A stretch of DNA of 64,000 bases. Origin: Steromphala cineraria. Taxonomy: Eukaryota > Mollusca > Gastropoda > Trochida > Trochidae. Of this stretch, positions 24,290-35,700 are shown in pieces. The notes beneath the pieces were generated by a model. It had not been told where the DNA came from. It made no database searches and saw only the letters and a list, made by a program, of their open reading frames with translations. Where the stretch lies: NCBI GenBank assembly GCA_916613615.1, contig OU744721.1:70251060-70315059 (forward strand). Direction: 5' to 3'. Numbering within the stretch: position 1 is the first letter of the stretch; every line of letters starts with the position of its first letter. Both the position numbers and the translations under genes were made by a program.

Positions 24290-25500
24290 TACTGTTATAC
24301 AAAAACAGCTAACCATGTCACTTTCTCCATTTGTCTGGGGTTTCTTTCGCAGTTATATATCCATGGAAATAAAGCAGATATGAAACAGCTGTAATTGAAA
24401 ACCTTATAGAGAAGAAAAGAAATACATTTAAGTGCACTTTCTTCTCTAGCTACGTATTACCTTTGTAAAAGATATATGATCAATATGTTTAAAGAACAAT
24501 GATTTTGTAATAAACTGACATTGTTTATCTGAAGAATGATATCCGTTACATTAGAGTTTAATCATTATCTCATGGGTGAGAATTGTGCAACGATATAAAA
24601 TCAAACTTTAAATTCATTTTGTGAGATATTTTGTCACGACACCTAGGGTAGTATAGTATAGTACAGTACAGTCCAGTACAGTACAGGATAGTATAGTATA
24701 TCAAGTACGGTATAGTTTAGAAAAGTTTAGTATATATTTCAATCTTACTCATGTAGAAAAGCAAATGATGCCAATATAATTTAGGCTTGTAACTTCTTCT
24801 GTGAACTACAACGATTAAATTGACTTTGTTTTATCATGTTAGAAAGATTTAACTTCACAATGTCTTTTTTATCAGAACAAAACATATGATTTAACATATC
24901 AATAGGTTCACAAGATTTAAGATTAAGTTATTCAAAATGATGAATATCATAGAGAATCTGAAATTTAGTAATAGTTATACCACATATTTGAAAATTACTT
25001 TTAGTTGACGTTTTGTGTTCTTTATTGATTGCATGACACAATTTCGAAATTTGAGTTCATGGAATAGCATTGCGATGTGAGGATTGTATTACATTTCGAA
25101 TAGATGTATTCTTTGCTTCAGTGATGTAATTGTCAAAGACAGTTTAACGAAGGAAAACACAAACTTTCTCCCAGTTGACTTCTTTTCTTACACAATGACG
25201 TGGACAGGCACATTAAGTGTGACATGAGATGTTAATCCAGGTTGATTTTCATTGCTCTTCATCTCTCTTTGCTACAAAACATAGCAAAGGGGTCGGTATG
25301 TCAATTTTCATCAGTCACTTTACCTCTTTCATGAATATGTCAGAACCGTTGTATTCATATCTGTATCGTGTCATTAGAAATTCTACAAGTAATCCCGAGT
25401 TTCAGACGACATCCATTCTTGTATTTCAGTGTGGAGCCGTTATAAATTTGGTTATTGGTGTATTGGTGTTGCATATAGAAATGTTTGTCAGAAATTCCAC
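24290..25500. repeat. U2 block C, copy of 6195-7650
   Basis: Includes the TATAG/TACAG microsatellite at 24648-24735 and the highly conserved segment 25092-25395. It contains only one copy of the unit that is tandemly doubled in U1 at 7482-7823. Confidence 0.85.
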
Positions 25501-25501
25501 T
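25430..25501 (+). other. Candidate decayed exon (hydrophobic segment)
   Basis: A pyrimidine-rich stretch ending GTATTTCAG looks like a 3' splice site. After it the sequence encodes CGAVINLVIGVLVLHIEMFV, a hydrophobic, membrane-segment-like peptide. U1 has two diverged copies (from 7579 and from 7751). One needs a small indel to read the same; the other gives GVISLVIGVLVLLLDMFV. I cannot name a family; a seven-transmembrane receptor segment is one possibility. The splice site is degraded to TTTTAG in the second U1 copy. Confidence 0.2.
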
Positions 25502-25502
25502 T

Positions 25503-25788
25503 ATAGCCTGTGTATGCAACGTTATCAACACAGACCCAAGAACAGATCGCTGGGGAACTCAACAAAGTAACATTTTTAGGCATGATGTTTTCCCATGTTT
25601 GGTAACTCAGTGGGATCTCTCTGTCAGATATGATGAGCACCATGCCAAAGCAGTTCCTTAACTTGTCTGCATTCTATTCAGTAATACATCGTGGTAAAAG
25701 TGTCAAATGCAGTTGATCTATGCAGAATGAACTAAAAGCACAAATGAAAAAACCTGTCCCCTTTCGGCTTCTGGGATAGTATCACTGG
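25503..25788 (-). pseudogene. CR1/L2 LINE reverse transcriptase fragment, U2 copy
   Basis: Diverged copy of 7827-8138 (shared GATGTTTTCCC, CTCTGTCAGATATGATGAG, AAAAGCACAAATGAAAAAA). It has several further indels and no open frame of note. Its presence in both units shows that the LINE inserted before U1 and U2 separated. The + strand half of the LINE is absent here, replaced by the element that begins at 25789. Confidence 0.8.
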
Positions 25789-26294
25789 TTATCTTACCTT
25801 ACAGTAAAATACTCTTTTTTGATTGGCTGATCATTGAATCGTTTTATCTTATGTACCCCTCGAGTCTCACTTCTCACGGTGTACAAATTCAATGTACCCC
25901 GCTGCCATAGCAACAGCTCCTCTCCGAGAAGAGGTGTCGCATAACGTTAAGATGACGTTACCAAATGACGCACGCAGAGTTCAGAGTTCATTCGATTAGC
26001 TGTTTTCGTGATTATTAACTATAAATTTGTTTTCTCGTCATGCTATGTTTTATTTCGAAACAAATTCCGCATAACATTACTAACACATGCTATAGAATTA
26101 AAAGCAAAAGGTTTTTAAGCATGTTTAGCCGAGTTGTTTTACGTAACACGATTCATAACATTTCAGTCGGGTTGGCTGACGCCATTTTGTTTACATTAAG
26201 GGTCAAGGCCGTCAATACGGTGATGGCTCATCCGTTAGCTTACGGCAGTCAAACTAAAATTGATGTATTTTTTTCTGTCATGACGGTAAGATAA
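25789..26294. mobile_element. Putative TIR element (506 bp)
   Basis: Bounded by TTATCTTACC at 25789-25798 and the exact complement GGTAAGATAA at 26285-26294, with weaker matching further in. It is less AT-rich than the surroundings and absent from U1. An open frame at 26040-26294 has no recognised family. Target duplications are not clear, so this could also be one end of a larger composite with the adjacent hairpin. Confidence 0.5.
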
Positions 26295-26298
26295 ATAC

Positions 26299-26415
26299 GT
26301 TGTATGCTTGTCTCTCGGGTAATACGGTCTGATGTACCATCTTTGCAGAAATGTCAGCAACATTTCTACAAAGATGGTACATCAGACCGTATTACCCTCG
26401 TGAGAAGCATACAAC
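26299..26415. repeat. Hairpin: 56-base inverted repeat with 5-base loop
   Basis: Arms 26299-26354 and 26360-26415 match at about 50 of 56 positions, around a CAGCA loop. Arms contain GTTGTATGCTT and GGTAATACGGTCTGATGTACC. It lies between the TIR element and the resumed U block, and U1 lacks it. Confidence 0.9.
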
Positions 26416-28756
26416 TTATATTATTTTCACATGAGCTGTTTCAGTGGAGTGTCATGAGCGGCAAGCAGCCGTTGTTTCTCATCAGGTGATCTCACAAGAC
26501 CTTATGCAATATGATTGAAACTTTCTGTCAACGTATACTTGTTGGATGATATACAGTATATACCTCTTAATCAGCACTCACAAAACCTACTTATACTTTG
26601 TTGTTATTTCTGCAAATCGAACGAAAGCCAATTTCAAAGTATCCATCTCAGCACAAATGGCTGCCAGAAGGTGGGGATTTGACAGAACTTCTATATCTTA
26701 ACTCATTTAATGTATCAACAGGAAAACCTCAATTTGATTTTTAAACAGATATGAAACAATGACATGTATGTACCAAGGTCTTATTCGTTCAATTCAATGA
26801 TTTGTTGAACTCTTAAGTCTGCAGTCCCCGCTTCACGATTCAAACAGCGGTATTTTAGTAATGCAACACTTGAAGTACAAGAACAATGAAAATGTCTTAA
26901 TAGGCAGAACATTCTTGTTCAAGAAAGTAACGCTTATTAAAGTTGGAATATTTATGTGGAAGTACCAATTTACTAACAGGGCGACAGGGACTGTAGCTGG
27001 TTTTGGAATATGGTTTTCACTACAGGTTATCTGCTATGTCAGTTCGGAATCTTCTAATTGTAAACTTGAGCATTGTTGAGCTTTCATACTCAGTTGAATA
27101 CGAACATCAAAAGAATACCGGCGCATACAATTTAAAACAATCCTAGCTTCATTTTGTTCATTGAAAGAATATGAAACAAGTCTTCGTATGTGTTTATATC
27201 GTTAAGTTAGACAAAATATTATATATGTCTTAAATCATATGACAGATTCCATTTGTCATCAATAGACTGGGGATAAACTCAAAAAGAAAGATTGTGATCA
27301 AATGAAGTATTGAACCCTTTCAAGAAAAACAACAACTCATTAATGATAAAACTATTCATCCTAATGTTATCATCATATAATGAGAAAGATATAAAATTTC
27401 AAAGCATCGATAAGGAACAGTACCATGAATGCGTAAGATTATATAATACGGTTTTAAAAACGAACTCTTTAATTGAGCCAAGGAAATTCCTTCTTACAGC
27501 ATGCTCTGAAATGGGCCATTGTTTTCTGAAATTAATTGCTGAATACATCCTGTTTAACGAGGTCGAGTTACGTCAATAGATTCTCCACACCTGACTCTCG
27601 TTATTTAATTCAGACATTTAACCTGTTGGTTGCACCAATTTAGAAACACGTAAGTGTTGCAGATGAACACATTACTCAGATTACTATCATCAATGGAAAC
27701 TTGCATATTTACTCAATGCCAGCTTTGTAATGCATGAAGAAAAGGCGTGTTCCTAGTGGTATGTTAATATGCAATTTTTGTTTTGTGTTGTCATATCACA
27801 AATAAGATGTTCCACAGTTTAACTGAAGTGGTAACAATACTTCTCTTGGGTGTTTACTGAAATACTCATAGCTAAACATTAAAGATAGAGTTACATGTAT
27901 TTGATGATATTTATACATTACAAGATTGGATAGTTGAGATCAAAATTGAATTATTTATCATGCAATATATTTCGAAATACAGCTTGGTTCATGATGTCTG
28001 CTGGTGTCATATGGTTCTTCCAATCTGTAGTGCATTTTGAAACCTGAGGTAGTTAATGTTTATTCATAGAAAAGATAGTATTTGACACGCCTTTTCTTTA
28101 TATTTAAAAAGAAACCATTCCTCTGTTTGACTTCAATAAAATTAATTTTGAAAATGATTCTATGTCCAACAATCCGATGATAACCACTTTTATGTATGTA
28201 TGTTTACGTTCAGATGAAAATAAATCTTCTTATGCTTCTAGTCCACTTGCAGAACAAACAGTAGCAAGATATGGTGATCATGGACATTTTGTTTTGCTAG
28301 ATCACACGCTACTGATGTTATTCCTTGAGATGAAGAGATAAGTAATGATGAGAAATGCACCTGCCGAGCCAGGGGAAATGTTGATTTTGACAAGTGGAAA
28401 GGCGTATGTTCACTAGAAGGGTTAATATCAGTTTGTTGACATGTTTATGAGTTTTTGTATGTGATTATGTGAAGTGTGTCAATAAGCAAAACTGAAACCA
28501 TTAATATCAATCTGGAACCTACATACAAATACAAATAAATCTACCAATCTGTACCTTGTATACAAATTCATAACATGTTTCTTAAGATGTTCCAAATTAG
28601 TTTATTTTTAGCAGTTTTGCCTCATTTATTTTAGCAATGTGGTCCAATCACAATGTAGGTAAATATCAGTTGTTCAAATTTGTGAAATTTTATTTCTATT
28701 TCCTAAAAATATTTTAGTCTGCTGCGATATATCATGTTAAGATTGTATTCCATGCG
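26416..28756. repeat. U2 blocks F and G, with extra 1.37 kb (26850-28210)
   Basis: The outer parts match U1 8690-9345 and 10676-11110. The extra interior has no protein-coding signal, but near 27600-27660 it reads TTCAGACATTT ... CACCAATTTAGAAACAC, matching C1 36533, C2 44803, C3 54388 and, more weakly, 63330. It is therefore ancestral DNA that U1 has lost. Confidence 0.75.
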
Positions 28757-29400
28757 TAAAGTAATCGTGTTGTCTGAGTAGGATAGCAGTATGGCTGTAA
28801 AACAGAGGGAGAAGCCCGATCAACACAATCTCAACATGAACCCTTTACACTAAAAATTGTTGCACGATCAATACACGATCGACAAATCATTTACACGATT
28901 TTCTGATATTTAAAGGGGCAGTAGCACGTTTTAGGGGGAATATAAGGTGATGTCAGGAAAATAAAAATTAATGGTTCCAATTGAAAGACAATGCATTAAA
29001 ACTAAATGAAACAGTAATAATTCAAATATAGAACGTAAAGTTTAGCCATGCGATTTCTTTTTCTTACACAAAATGAATTAAAGGTTTTCACACAAAAATG
29101 GCCGCCAATGGATTTTATGTGAATCTTCATGCTTTGTCCTCTGACTATGGATTATTGGCTTGTGTAATTAGATTTTTGAGACTGTCAAAATAATACATTA
29201 AGCATTAACTTACAATTATCAGTGAAATATTAATTTTTTTTTAAAAACGTGCTACTGCCCCTTTAAGATCATGTTTGATATTTGAGCGAATCGTGTTGGG
29301 CATAGAACAACATCAGTTCAACCATTGTACGATGCCCACAGAAAAACTCTGCAATAACAACACTTTAAAAACACCATGACTACACGATATATAGATATCA
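28757..29400. mobile_element. Harbinger-related non-coding fragment with nested MITE
   Basis: Once the MITE at 28914-29262 is removed, the flanks read like the right-hand 450 bases of the Harbinger element at 55469-58178. Both have AGTAATCGTGTTG, ACACGATTTTCTGA, CGAATCGTGTTGGGCATA and, near the end, TCGATCG followed by GCTTTA. The TIR itself is not recognisable on either side. It is a degenerate or internally deleted relative. Confidence 0.65.
28914..29262. mobile_element. TTAA-flanked MITE, copy 3 (349 bp)
   Basis: Same family and orientation as the copies at 9590 and 14366, with TTAA at 28910-28913 and 29263-29266. Slightly shortened near its right end. It sits inside the Harbinger-related fragment, giving a clear order of events. 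Confidence 0.92.
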
Positions 29401-29752
29401 TTGTCGATCGGCTTTACACAATTTGTATTATTCGAATAAAAGCGTTGTAATATAATTATATTGAAGAAAATGTATTTGATGACAATTAAAGTTTCACTAG
29501 TATCATTGACATGTACATTGTGGAAATTGCCAATATACATATACAGATATCACCTTACATGTACTTAACAATAGAAGAATTTGAACAGCTGTTTAAACTC
29601 CGTTACAAACAGGTGACTAAACATTGATACAGCTTTCAATGATCTCAAGCAGGTGTTCTGTTATAATTTTTTCCCCTATATGTACTAAATCAAAATGTTC
29701 ACTTATGAATACGATATCGATATGTTAATATTAGTTAAGTATTTAAACACAG

Positions 29753-29799
29753 TTTCCTGACATCACCTTATACTCCCCCTAAAACCTGCTACTGCCCCT
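29753..29799 (-). mobile_element. TTAA MITE, truncated end, opposite orientation
   Basis: Reverse complement of the first 47 or so bases of the MITE family, ending CTACTGCCCCT next to TTAA at 29800-29803. The rest of the element is missing. One base in the terminal repeat differs (CCTGCTACT against CGTGCTACT). Confidence 0.85.
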
Positions 29800-29803
29800 T
29801 TAA

Positions 29804-30358
29804 GGCACATGAAAACATGTATGGTAAAAATATGGATCCATTCATAGAATTGATATGTTATGACTATCTTCCAGAGTAAGGCACAAACAATGAGACAGAG
29901 GACTTTGCATGACCATGGCAGGCAGTTTTCTTTTTCTTGATCTGAATGGCAAATATCATTTGTCATTATCTGTGTACGCCAAATATCTACATGAATAAAT
30001 GCCAATTGTTAAACATCACATGCATTTGTGATTATTGTGAACTGACGTCCTGACTTTGACGAGCAGCAGGTTTGTCTGATTCGGATAAAGATGTTTTAGT
30101 GTGCATATTCCAAGACCTATTTTGTATGAAGATATCATGCTTATATAATGCATTTACGTATTACGAGAAGCAAGTTTCTGTAAATTTTGACATTTGTGAC
30201 TGTTTTTATGGAAATGATGTATTTAGAATTAGCAATGCTCAACGGCAATAGAAACGCAATTTGAAATCTAATCTAATCTACAAGCTGAATTTAATTTACT
30301 ACTTAGGCTAAAAACACATTTTTGAGTTATTATATTGCGTGTCCACATATGTTTTGTA
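29804..30358. other. AT-rich stretch between U2 and C0
   Basis: No gene or element is recognised. Homology to the C units begins at 30359. Confidence 0.5.
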
Positions 30359-30839
30359 GTGACTGTAACATTCGTTATAGAAACCTATCATGTTTTATTA
30401 GTGTTGACAGGACCTAATTAACCATGGCAGGCTATCACGAGTTAAATTAGATAGCACGTGTATACCGTGTAAATGTAAACACATGCCAGTAGCACATACT
30501 GTGTGCCTATGTGTAGAGAGTTACCCCCATCCAGCTTAACATAAGACATACACGACAGTTTATTTTAATTTACATGTTTCTATGTATTTTATTAACATTT
30601 GCTTTAAAATGGTATTCTTCTATATTTTATTCATTTTGAACAGAATGATTTATTGATCAGATATATGACAAGATAATAATATCTGTATACAATCGTATAT
30701 ATTTAATTCTATACTTTGTAACAGTCCCAAACAGTAGCAATGCAGTCAACATTTAATCTGATTAAGAGTATTGTAGACTGGTATAAAGAAGAGGGTGCTC
30801 TATGTTTGTTAGTTTTGTATTTGACCATCTTAAAATGCC

Positions 30840-30841
<2 letters not shown>

Positions 30842-30887
<46 letters not shown>
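30842..30887. repeat. (TA)n microsatellite
   Basis: An almost pure run of about 23 TA units directly against the left arm of the palindrome. A second, shorter TA run lies at about 31252-31274 on the other side. Confidence 0.95.
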
Positions 30888-30891
<4 letters not shown>

Positions 30892-31211
30892 AAAATAAAA
30901 TATTTCAGACGACACTTGCTGTAGATATAATTTTAATGATGACTGGATGCGTCGCATTTCGACTTGTTTACAAGTCTTTTCAACAGACTGGATGCGTCGC
31001 ATTTCGACTTGTTAACAAGTCTTAGTGTTGAAAAGACTTGTTAACAAGTCGAAATGCGACGCATCCAGTGTTGAAAAGATTTGTTAACAAGTCGAAATGC
31101 GACGCATCCAGTGTTGAAAAGACTTGTTAACAAGTCGAAATGCGACGCATCCAGTCATCATTAATATGATATCTACAGCCAGTGTCGTCTGAAGTATTTT
31201 ATTTTTCAAAT
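30887..31211. repeat. Large palindrome built from five 45-bp repeats
   Basis: Outer arms (30887-30948 and 31157-31211) are inverted copies: TTTGAAAATAAAATA and CAGACGACACT on the left, complement on the right. Between them lie two forward and three reverse copies of a 45-bp unit: CTGGATGCGTCGCATTTCG followed by ACTTGTTAACAAGTC and TTTTCAACA. Each unit has its own perfect palindrome GACTTGTTAACAAGTC, with small changes in two units. No protein is encoded. The layout resembles foldback elements and the repeat cores of non-autonomous Helitron-like elements, but no diagnostic ends are seen. Confidence 0.9.
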
Positions 31212-32150
31212 CTACATTTACTTCACGTGAGACCCCTTCATCTTTATACCTATATATATATATATATATATATGATTGTTTTGTAATTGATGACATTGAG
31301 AGCTGCAGACTGAAACTAGATAAATGTTATTTACAATTGATGATAGCCTAACTGAAGTGTTTACCTTATATATTTAATAAATCAAATTCAAAGTTATAGA
31401 TGATAAACTTTTCGAGAAAACATAATTGTAGCACAAATATTAGTTAACCGTAGCCTACTAGACACAGCTTACAAGTCTCCTCCTGACAATGCCCATCATC
31501 ATATTCTGTGAAATATATAAATGATCAAATCAATCCATAAAGCTGTACAGCAGCTCCGTCTTTCGTCAATACTAACTACTAATTATTAGAATGGAAGTTT
31601 AGTTTGTGATCTGGCAAAATAAACATTCTAGGATCTATGCATCTAGCTACCTTTTGGCTAATAGTGTATCCTAGTACGAAACAAAACGAAAATCAAGTAA
31701 ATGTTCCTTTTTTGTGAGGTATTTATTATGTTTTGCTAGCATTATGTCTTTCCTAGTTTGACTATTCAAATGATACATTTATAATTGTTTGCAGCTTACC
31801 ATAATTTAAATTTTGAGAGTCGTGTTATTAAGCATTTGGCATTATAGTGTTTATGTTAATGCAGATGTTAATCTATTATTGCTAACATTGAACAAGTAAA
31901 ATGCACCAGTTTTGTTGAAAAGACAGACGTGAGAAATCAATTGATGTTACTCAATTAGTATAAGAATTGCTTTATGTCATACGATGAAATGAACTTTATT
32001 CTTACTACCCTAAAATAACTAACACAGTTTTTGACTAATGCCAACACCTCACTTGCTTGAATACAAAATAGATATTGTGAACCAAAGTGAACTTTACATT
32101 CAATGTCAAAAAAGTTTAAATCAATAGAACGTTTAAGATTTTGTTATGTA

Positions 32151-32590
32151 TTTGTGTTAATTTCACACGTTTGAGAGGTGTACATGTCGTATTACTCTCC
32201 GCACCAAGGCGATTCCTAATGGTTATACCCTCCTGTGGGCAATCCAGTTATCCCTCAGTACTGGAACTCTGCTCATGGCTGAAATATTGCCCAAGCAGCG
32301 TAAAACAAAAGCTCAGTCATTCACCCCTCAGTACTGGAGCACTAGTGAAGAGGAGGTGTCTTACGTTCCGAATCAGTGCTTTGTCTTCACGTACAGATGT
32401 TACAGTCGGGCTTCTATATCTCACAAGGTCTTTCACTTCATTGCTTGGGACGTGTTTTTGTACCAAACGTCAATAACACCGTGGTGATACCCGGGCTGTC
32501 TAGCAATAGCTTTGCAGGAGCCCACATACCAATTTTTGCCGTCTCTCCCTTATTGGTAATCTATGCCTTGCCATAATGGAATTTCAAACA
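32151..32590. other. GC-richer island of unknown nature
   Basis: Markedly less AT-rich than its flanks and not present in the C units. Three overlapping + strand frames of 66-111 codons are open, a sign of composition as much as of coding. One (32275-32487) reads YWSTSEEEVSYVPNQCFVFT and then SHKVFHFIAWDVFLYQ. I do not recognise it. Both a relic of a protein gene and a transposon piece are possible. The phrase CCTCAGTACTGGA occurs twice, 80 or so bases apart. Confidence 0.35.
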
Positions 32591-32756
32591 CATATGGAAA
32601 CATATGTTTGAGATAACAGATGATATCGTTGGCTCCTAAAAAAGTTGGTGTCATTAGAATGTAAAGATTAATTCAGATGAAAGTGTTGATACCTAAATGA
32701 TGTAACTCATGTATTATATATTCAGTAACAGAATGTTTACAACAAAATTAAAAAGA

Positions 32757-35700
32757 AATTAAAATCAAACTTATTTCTAAAACTGAATTTTGTGATATTC
32801 CATCCAATCAATGTTTAACTGCTGCATGAACTTAGAAGTTTTGAAGAAATGGCGCTATTTACTTGGCAAATTTGATATGTATACGGACTTGCACTTCCCT
32901 ACTATGACATGTTTTTATAGTTATCTTTTATATGCACTGTTTTATTGATATTCTAAAAGCGTGAATGAATATATAAAATGCTGTGTTCTCCTTTTAACTA
33001 TCCCCGACGTTAATAATGTAAGTTAAAATGCCAAAGAATACATTCCTGATGTTGTTAATGCTGCCAGTCACAAAAGATAGAAAGTACGTTTGATATCTTT
33101 TTTACACAAAAACATCAATAACAGGTTGCGTATGGATGTTTTTGTGACAGATAGCACTCTTTATGTATAAGTATAATTCGTAGCCACCTGAAATGGTAAC
33201 GCTACAATGCGCCTGTAACCTGTAAAATATTATAGGAAGTACTTCATGAAATGTTTGCTTTAATTGTTTTTCATAGAGATGGTAATTTATCAATTATTAG
33301 TGATTATTAAATATTTAATTCTTGAAGATAAATATTCGAGTAAACCGTATATGATATGATTTCCTATCGTTTCTTCTGATTTGAGATCGAATGAGATACA
33401 GTTGAAAACATAGACCTCTTATGTTCATATAAATAGTTCGATGTAACAAATGAAATGTAGATCATATATGTCTTACTTATGCTATATAGATGCAAGCTGT
33501 CAGTTGAAAATGCTAAAAAAAACCTTTATCTTAAAATATCATTGAATGATGTTTTGCAGTTTGACAGATGAACTTTTTCCATGTACTATTCACAGACATT
33601 TTTTGGCTAACAATTTATTTCAAAATCATTTACTTTATTAAACTCGGTTTTTCTATCTCATTTGTCATAGAAGTCTTACTTGACATGGCAATTTTATATT
33701 TGGAACTACCATTTTTTCTCATTTTGTTGAAATATACTCCTTGGAGGTAGTGTACCAATCACAGTGTCCCATTTATTTACTTTGTGGATCTAGATGGTAT
33801 TTTAATGTCTTTTCTTGTACGCATTTTGCAAGAATGTAAGAAACTTTAAGATGGACTCATATGATTTTCTAATAAGCTAATAAGCTTTCATGTCATTTGT
33901 ATAGTTAAAAGAAAATAAATGTTTAACTTACGGATGCAATTATTAACAAATGATATTGGTTGCACAATAAAGTGAGAGATATTGTTATTTTATCCATTTA
34001 AATGTCTGTTATCCTTCTCAAATTCGATCACTTAGCAACAAAAATGTTTTTTTAATTAGTTCTGCTTGATAGCATGTATCGTACTCTATCAGTAGTTGAA
34101 AAAAGGATTTTCTTATGTTCTCTTTGATGTACACACAAAGTAATTATTCATATTTTTGTTAGTGACAGTAACTTTCTTTATAGAATTCTATCATTTTTTA
34201 TTAATGTTGACACGACTAAATTAACCATGGCAGGCTATCACGAGTTTAATTAGACAGCACGTGTATACCTTGTAAATGTAAACACATGTCAGTATTCCAT
34301 ACTGTGTGCCTATGTGTAGAGAAGGAACCCCTATCCAACATAACACAAGGCAAGACTTACACACAAGTGTCAAAAGTTTAGTTTAACTCACATGTTCCTA
34401 TATATTCTATTAAAATAAATTTGATTTTATATGATATTCTTCTATTCTTTATTCATTTTGAACAGAAAGATTTATTAATATGATATTAAGGACTTAATTG
34501 TTGATTAAGATTTAGCAACATGTCTTTCCGGGTTTGACGTTACAAATGATACATTTCTGCTTTTATGTAGCTCACCATAATCACATTGTTAAAAGTCGTG
34601 TTATTAAGCCTCCACATTCTCCTGTTTCTCAAACAATGCATATGTTTGGAAGCTTATCATAATTTATTTGTTTGGAATCGGTTTGATAATCTTAGAAGTA
34701 GCATTTGTCATTCAGCAGCGGCTAAACAGTATATATTGCTTGTGTGGAATCAGTGATAGAAACAAGCAAAGCAGATATTTCTACAGTCACATAGTCATAA
34801 TAATAGTGTATCATCAGTAATACAATCACAAGGCTTTGACACCACCACTCAGAACAGACCCTAAAATATGTTAAATTGTAACTAATCAACATACTTACCA
34901 TTTTCCCAAAATATATATTATTAATTATTGCTAACAATGAACTGTTTTATGCTAAATGTTATATATATATGACGTTTTTAGATGTTAAATGTATATCTTT
35001 AATGACAGAATCTTGTTCAAAAAGAATTTGAATCAAGTAAAATGACACATGTTTGTAGAAAAGACAGGTGTGAGGAATTAAGTGATTCTTACTCCCTAAA
35101 ACACTTACACCTATTTTGACAAATGCCAACACTTCACTTTCTTGAATATATCATGGATATCATGAATCAAAGCTAACTTTACATTCAATGCCAAAAACAG
35201 TTGAATATCAATGGAAGGTATATGACTTGGTAAAATCATTTCAACTATCAAATACCCATAATAGATAGTATAACCGATAACCATATTTCCATACAAGTTA
35301 TATTTCTCACACGATCCTGGTGAAAACATCAAGACTCCTGACGTCATTTCACTACAATGACCCCAATGAGTTTCAAGTCTCCTATATCTTCCGTTTCGTC
35401 ATGGATCATTCACAGAAGACTGTTGAACTTAGGATGTTGAACTGTTGTAAGTGAATTGATGTATTTATGCCAAACTATACTTTATTCCAAACTAATAGAC
35501 CATTTAAAGTTTAAAATTTTGTATCAAGTAACAGAATCCATTCTAAAAATACAATTTATAAGTTTAGCAAATATTCGAACAATCAAGATTTGTTAAAATT
35601 TTAGGTCAAATGATATCGTCCAAAGTCTTAAGGGGGGATTTTTGAAAATGTAATCTTAAAAAAAATATGTTGTTTTTATCAGCAGAACAATTTTAATACA

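Larger units (their letters stand above)
30359..32150. repeat. C0: partial copy of the C unit
   Basis: Matches C1 from 34163, C2 from 42435 and C3 from 51207: TTAACCATGGCAGGCTATCA, GTAAATGTAAACACATGCCAG, ACTGTGTGCCTATGTGTAGAG, and later AAATGCACCAGTTTTGTTGAAA. It shares with C3 (51520-51775) a stretch that C1 and C2 lack. More diverged than C1-C3 are from each other. Interrupted by the palindrome at 30887-31211. Confidence 0.8.

Noticed and set aside
26299..26415. Hairpin as a microRNA precursor
   Set aside because: The near-perfect 56-base arms with a five-base loop are longer and tighter than usual animal precursors. A foldback or transposon origin fits better, though small-RNA data were not available.
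31084..31296. Minus-strand frame over the palindrome
   Set aside because: It spans the 45-bp repeats and a TA microsatellite (an IYIYIYIYR run), so it is not a protein gene.
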